Below, one piece after another: positions 59,857 through 64,000 of a DNA stretch of 64,000 nucleotides. Below the pieces are notes generated by a model. The model saw only the letters and a list, made by a program, of their open reading frames with translations. It did not search any database and was not told where the DNA came from. Origin of the DNA: Varroa destructor (taxonomy: Eukaryota > Arthropoda > Arachnida > Mesostigmata > Varroidae). A program made the position numbers and the translations under genes. Numbering within the stretch: position 1 is the stretch's first letter; the number at the start of each line of letters is the position of its first letter. The DNA is taken from contig NW_019211456.1 of NCBI RefSeq assembly GCF_002443255.2, positions 33,627,608 to 33,691,607 of the forward strand, given 5' to 3'.

Positions 59857-62800
59857 GAGAGGATGTCGGGACTAGGTGGTTGACCGAGTGAGCTCCTGGT
59901 GTCTGTGTCCCGAATAGTGCCATGTTCGCCACCGCATGGAGTCCTGTCATCTCCCTCCTACCTACCTACCTGGGTTTCGAAGGTACGCCAAGTCCACGGA
60001 TGGTCGCAGTCACTCTAACGGGATAATTGGGCGCGTAAGACCCAGCCATGATAAACACAGAAAAATGAGGGAATGGAGGACGCAACGGTAGGTGACTCAG
60101 ACGAAACGTCGGGTTTCGCAAATATGTCGACGCCGTTGCAACAATGACGGCCGAGCACTAATCTAAACGTGAGCAGAATCTATACTCAAGGCAAGACCGC
60201 CCTTATGACATCATATGCATACATTGAAGTCTCTAGTTGGTAGTCGCTACCAGTAGCCATAGCTTCATATGTTTTCATTTCAGCGAACGCCACTTGAGAC
60301 GTGCCGTATTTTCCAGTTGCGAGGGAGTTGGCTTGCGTTGCGAAACCAAGCTAACCCGGTTTGAACGAAAGTTAACAAAAAAGAAAAACGTATTGCATCT
60401 ATTGATCGATCACGAAAGGTGGTTGCAGCCGCAGAGCGGCGCCACCTGAAATGCTGCTTTATAGAACCGCCGAACGTGAGCGTCGCAAGATTTAATGTTA
60501 GAATAGAAAATTTGCACCTCACGCCTCAGGTAGTTCGTACCGTTAACCTACTATTTCATTCAATTTGATCTTGAACCTGAAACGGCCTGCTTCACAGTAT
60601 CGTTATGGCGCTATGTGCAATTCAGCACATCATAGATAAAATTTAACAAAGAATGATCCGCGTATTAGCAGCTAGTTAGTCGCGTTTGTAACTCTAAATA
60701 GAATTTAAACCGTTAACAGTAGCGAGTTTAGGACTTCGATATTGATTTGCAATCATCCAAATATTCCTGGCACGTGTGCAGAAGGTCGTGTCTAAGGCCG
60801 TGCGTATGCCTTGCCGGCGTCAGACAATTTCCTTCTTCGGACACCTGACCTGTATCCGTAAGTTGTTTTTTGCCTATGACAAACGTATGTCTGTGTGTAC
60901 CTATTTACTTGGCTGTGTACAGCGCAAACAATGCAGTGCGACGCCTCACGCCTACCAACAATCAACAATGATAGGCGAACCACCAGCAAGTAGCTAAAAG
61001 ACTGAGCTGTTAAGCGTTTAACAAGTCGGATAATCGTCGTCTTACAATTTGCTAGTAGTTTCTAATCTAAACAGAAGAGACCCGGTTAGTTAGATTTCTT
61101 TACAAGGTGCGACAATTTTTCCCCTCCTTGCTGCCTACAGGCCAGCAACATATTCAACAACCGTAACACGCATAAAAAGACCTTTGGGATGGAACATATT
61201 ACTGCTGCTGATGCCGCTATCATCACTAAAATAGCCATTAACAAATCTGCCGTCTGCCTCGTTTCATTTGGTGCGCGACGCGGCCGAGTTAAGCCAGCAA
61301 AGACCCAAGATTACCGAGGCCTGCATAGACACCCTTAACGACAACAACATGCCACTGCCTTGTCCTATTACTGCCAGGGCAAACTGAAAGACGGCATGTA
61401 CGTTCAGCATGCCGCATGTAGCCGGTGCACTCAACGGCCGGCGGTGCCGGCTGCGCTGGCCGACACCGATCGCTGCTACTGCGATATTTCTCTGGTTATC
61501 ACTTCACAATACCAAACACTATTGTCCTATCTATATGGTATCTGTCTTAATTTCAAGGCGGCGGCGGCTCTCATCTACGCATCGCTCGAGTCAGTCTCTT
61601 CTACCCGGCACTGCATATCGGGCCATCGATCGCAGGGGGATTCTCTCCTCGGCACTGCCAGCACCATCAGTAGCTACAACGTTGTTCACACTCTTGCAGA
61701 CTCGAACTGTTTCTGTAACAGGCAGAATAAACACAGAAACAATGGCGACAGTCATAACAGGGCTTTATGAATACCTTAGACACTAGTGTACACACAGGAG
61801 AGAGGTTCCTACCTACGAGATGCCGTTTCCAGCGGTACTGCCAGAAAGAAAATGGGGCCATAGGATCCCAAAACGAGACGAAAGAAAGGTGGGTTGCGTT
61901 TGGGTTGAGAGATTTTCCAGTTACAACGAATAACTCAGAGGCAACACAAGCGAATGTGGGCGCAGTGTGTAGTTGCTGCGGAGGAAGCAGACAAAGAAGG
62001 TGATTTTTTTCTGTTGCTATAGCTCCTCCTCCCTTATTTACGTCTACGATGGCGATGGTGATGATCGTCGTCACCGTCATGATTTTCTTCGTCCTATTTG
62101 TTGTCCAGCCAGTGGTAGTTGTCCCTTTTATCCCGCTGGCTTTTTCTATCATGTGCGCACCGCTGCTGTAGCGTCCGCTGTTGGGACCAGGCGGTCTAGG
62201 CGATGCGTATGCGACTGTGTGCAAATGCAGTTGTTACAACAGCAAGGTATAGGAGTAGAAAGAGAGGACCAACGCGCCACCCAATCGTTGAGCGTATCCA
62301 TTCGTGCTTCAATGATCGCTCCTTTTCGTACCTGGAAGAGGCTACATATGGCCATCGGTCGCCGCTGTAATCATCTCGCTCCTATGAGAGCGCAGTAGAC
62401 AGACCGACTCCAGTCGAGGAGAGATTTCGGACTCCTCCTTCTTCTTCATAAGGAGACAAAAGCCAGCGGGGAAGGAGAATTTCCAGAAAAACAACAACGA
62501 GAGAGAAATAACTTTTTGTTCCTTTCTGTCTTCGCGAACCCACATCCAGATCGCTTAGGTCGTGACCGGGTCTCCAAGCCAGCGCCTATGCAATTGCTTG
62601 AGGCGAAAGCAGCGACGACGAAGACGACAACGATCGCGACGAAAGATACGTGTCCGCAGAGTCACAACACAGCGGCAGTAACAGTAACAATTCGACGAAC
62701 AAAAATGGCAGGGCCTATTCAGGACGGGCCTTATTGAGCATGCCTTAATGTTGTCGACCAAGCCGCAGCATGGGAACGGCCAGGAACGCTAGTCTATAGC

Positions 62801-63338
62801 TTTGTTGGCTTCTGTTTTCGTCGATCAGTGGGCCGACCAGTCAATCGTACGCGTATCAATTACAGTGTAGCACTGAACGCAATGGGCATAGGAGTAAACA
62901 GAATGCTTCCTTGATACTTAGTCCTGTCTAGCTGGGCCTTCTTGCCTTGTGTCGGTCACCTGCTTGCCGTTTTCTTTAAGCGCCACAGGGAAAAACTCAG
63001 ATGAGGAAGTAACAACTAGGAGAAATGGAAAGAAACATCAGGACAAAGAAAACTAGCTTGACGGTTGGCATTAACGAACTAAGAAGGATCAGACGAAAAG
63101 GGACATCGGCAGAGCTAACGAAAGAACGTAGAACCTAGAAAGCAAAAGAAAGAAAGCTCCAAACTCTCGATCGCATTAGTCATTCTGACACTTTTCGGTT
63201 TAGCGACGTACGCAGCCGTGGCGCGCTGAGTTGGGTTCGGCTGAACGCGCCATTCGCTGCATGCCATAATAGAATTACAATCGGGATTTCTGGATACCGT
63301 GCGCGATTTCGAAAAAAACAACTAACAAGAGCGAGAAT
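59857..63338. other. Non-coding stretch, GC-richer blocks
   Basis: No gene recognised. GC-richer DNA at 59860-60460 and about 61130-62800 is open in overlapping frames on both strands (up to 185 codons at 61667-62224, -). Those readings are dominated by cryptic CAG/GAC/ACA repeats and have no domain. The part between is AT-rich. Confidence 0.45.
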
Positions 63339-63569
63339 ATGAATCGAAATGATTCGAAGGAAGACGAAATAACCAATAAATACAAATATGTGCAAGACGA
63401 CGCCAAGAGCCAGGCAGAAATTCGAAAAGCTATAATCATCCGATGTGCCTATAGCAACAGCCAATACAAGTCTGGCCAACCACCTACCTGGGTACAGAGT
63501 ATACATGTCGTTATAAACATGCATTTACATTTTAAGCATGCATGCGAACTTTCGCTAACAGGCCATTAA
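63339..63569 (+). other. Protein-like 76-codon ORF with long antisense ORF
   Basis: ATG-initiated with A at -3; highly charged start (MNRNDSKEDEITNKYKYVQD). The same frame is open from 63273. The opposite strand is open for 114 codons (63524 to 63180) and very hydrophobic, the expected mirror image of a hydrophilic reading, so at most one is real. A consensus donor CAG/GTAGGT lies on the - strand at 63490-63482. No family recognised. Confidence 0.15.
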
Positions 63570-64000
63570 TTATATATTCATCAATCTATAAACTGTACAT
63601 AAACTCAAAAATAAGGGGCTGCCATAGGGTTTGCGTATATTGAGAGCATTGCCAGTAACTATTGTATCTCTATTGTTTAACTGACATAGGTGGTTCAAGG
63701 TAGGTATTGTGAGGTGTAATGAAAAGGGATCATTGTAGACTTTCATAGAAAATGAATACGCGGCATTTAAGAGGAAAATTAAAGTTATATGAATTATGTA
63801 CTATCTGTGCCATTTCAAAGGGGGCCAGATATCAGATAGAAGTAAATAGTTAGCTTTTTTCCACTTTCCTTTGGACACGAATTGCAACAACTGCGGCAAT
63901 GGCGGAAATGCACAGTGACAAGAAACGGCCGTCCTCTTCTGATAACTATCGATTGGCTTATTATAGGTTTGTGATAAATCTGTAGCAATCGATGTAGTGA
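63570..64000. other. AT-rich non-coding end of window
   Basis: No gene recognised. Confidence 0.55.

Noticed and set aside
1..64000. tRNA, rRNA, CRISPR, bacterial operon or phage features
   Set aside because: No cloverleaf-like T-arm/anticodon pairing, no rRNA core strings, no spaced direct repeats and no dense same-strand genes were seen.

Overview
This looks like nuclear DNA of a metazoan. Gene density is very low and there is no operon-like packing. Di-, tri- and tetranucleotide microsatellites are abundant, AT-rich and GC-richer blocks alternate, and two 100-base runs of N (40146-40245 and 55425-55524) sit in or beside (TA)n tracts. The one convincing coding piece has metazoan-type splice sites. 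An arthropod is my best guess, possibly a chelicerate such as a mite, but no marker gene fixes the taxon. Nothing in the window looks bacterial, phage-borne, CRISPR-related, tRNA or rRNA.

Layout. The left end (1-2880) is non-coding with a poly-A run and a CTG/TTG tract. A textbook core promoter (CCAAT, TATATAAAAGG, initiator) lies at 2894-2945 on the + strand, but no coding exon could be attached to it. The stretch 3.2-33 kb is mostly non-coding. It carries microsatellites, a perfect 21-bp inverted repeat (26717-26781), a 70-base pure purine tract (31591-31660), and several open stretches on the - strand that resemble worn pieces of a Ty3/gypsy-type retrotransposon: integrase near 7 kb, RT and integrase at 19.4-20.85 kb, protease near 28.2 kb. 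A GC-richer block at about 33.0-35.25 kb is open in several frames at once. The best-supported coding feature follows, a 222-bp internal exon at 35745-35966 (+) coding a Pro/Ser/Gly/Asn-rich segment, with a clean acceptor and donor and equal phases at both ends. The right half (36-64 kb) again looks intronic or intergenic, with more gag- and protease-like relics (38.0-38.9, 42.8, 44.3-44.75, 51.4 and 53.7-53.9 kb), microsatellites, and a few protein-like but unproven ORFs near 56.4, 57.3, 59.5 and 63.4 kb.

Reading. The simplest model is one large gene on the + strand with very long introns, of which one exon falls here, plus repeat-rich intronic or intergenic DNA seeded with old retroelement fragments. 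I did not find a convincing new biological system. The observations most worth checking are the perfect hairpin, the isolated exon and its unknown gene, and the collinear gag-like relic at 44.3 kb. The retroelement calls come from recognising motif order and spacing by eye in short ORFs; no alignment was run and some may be over-read.
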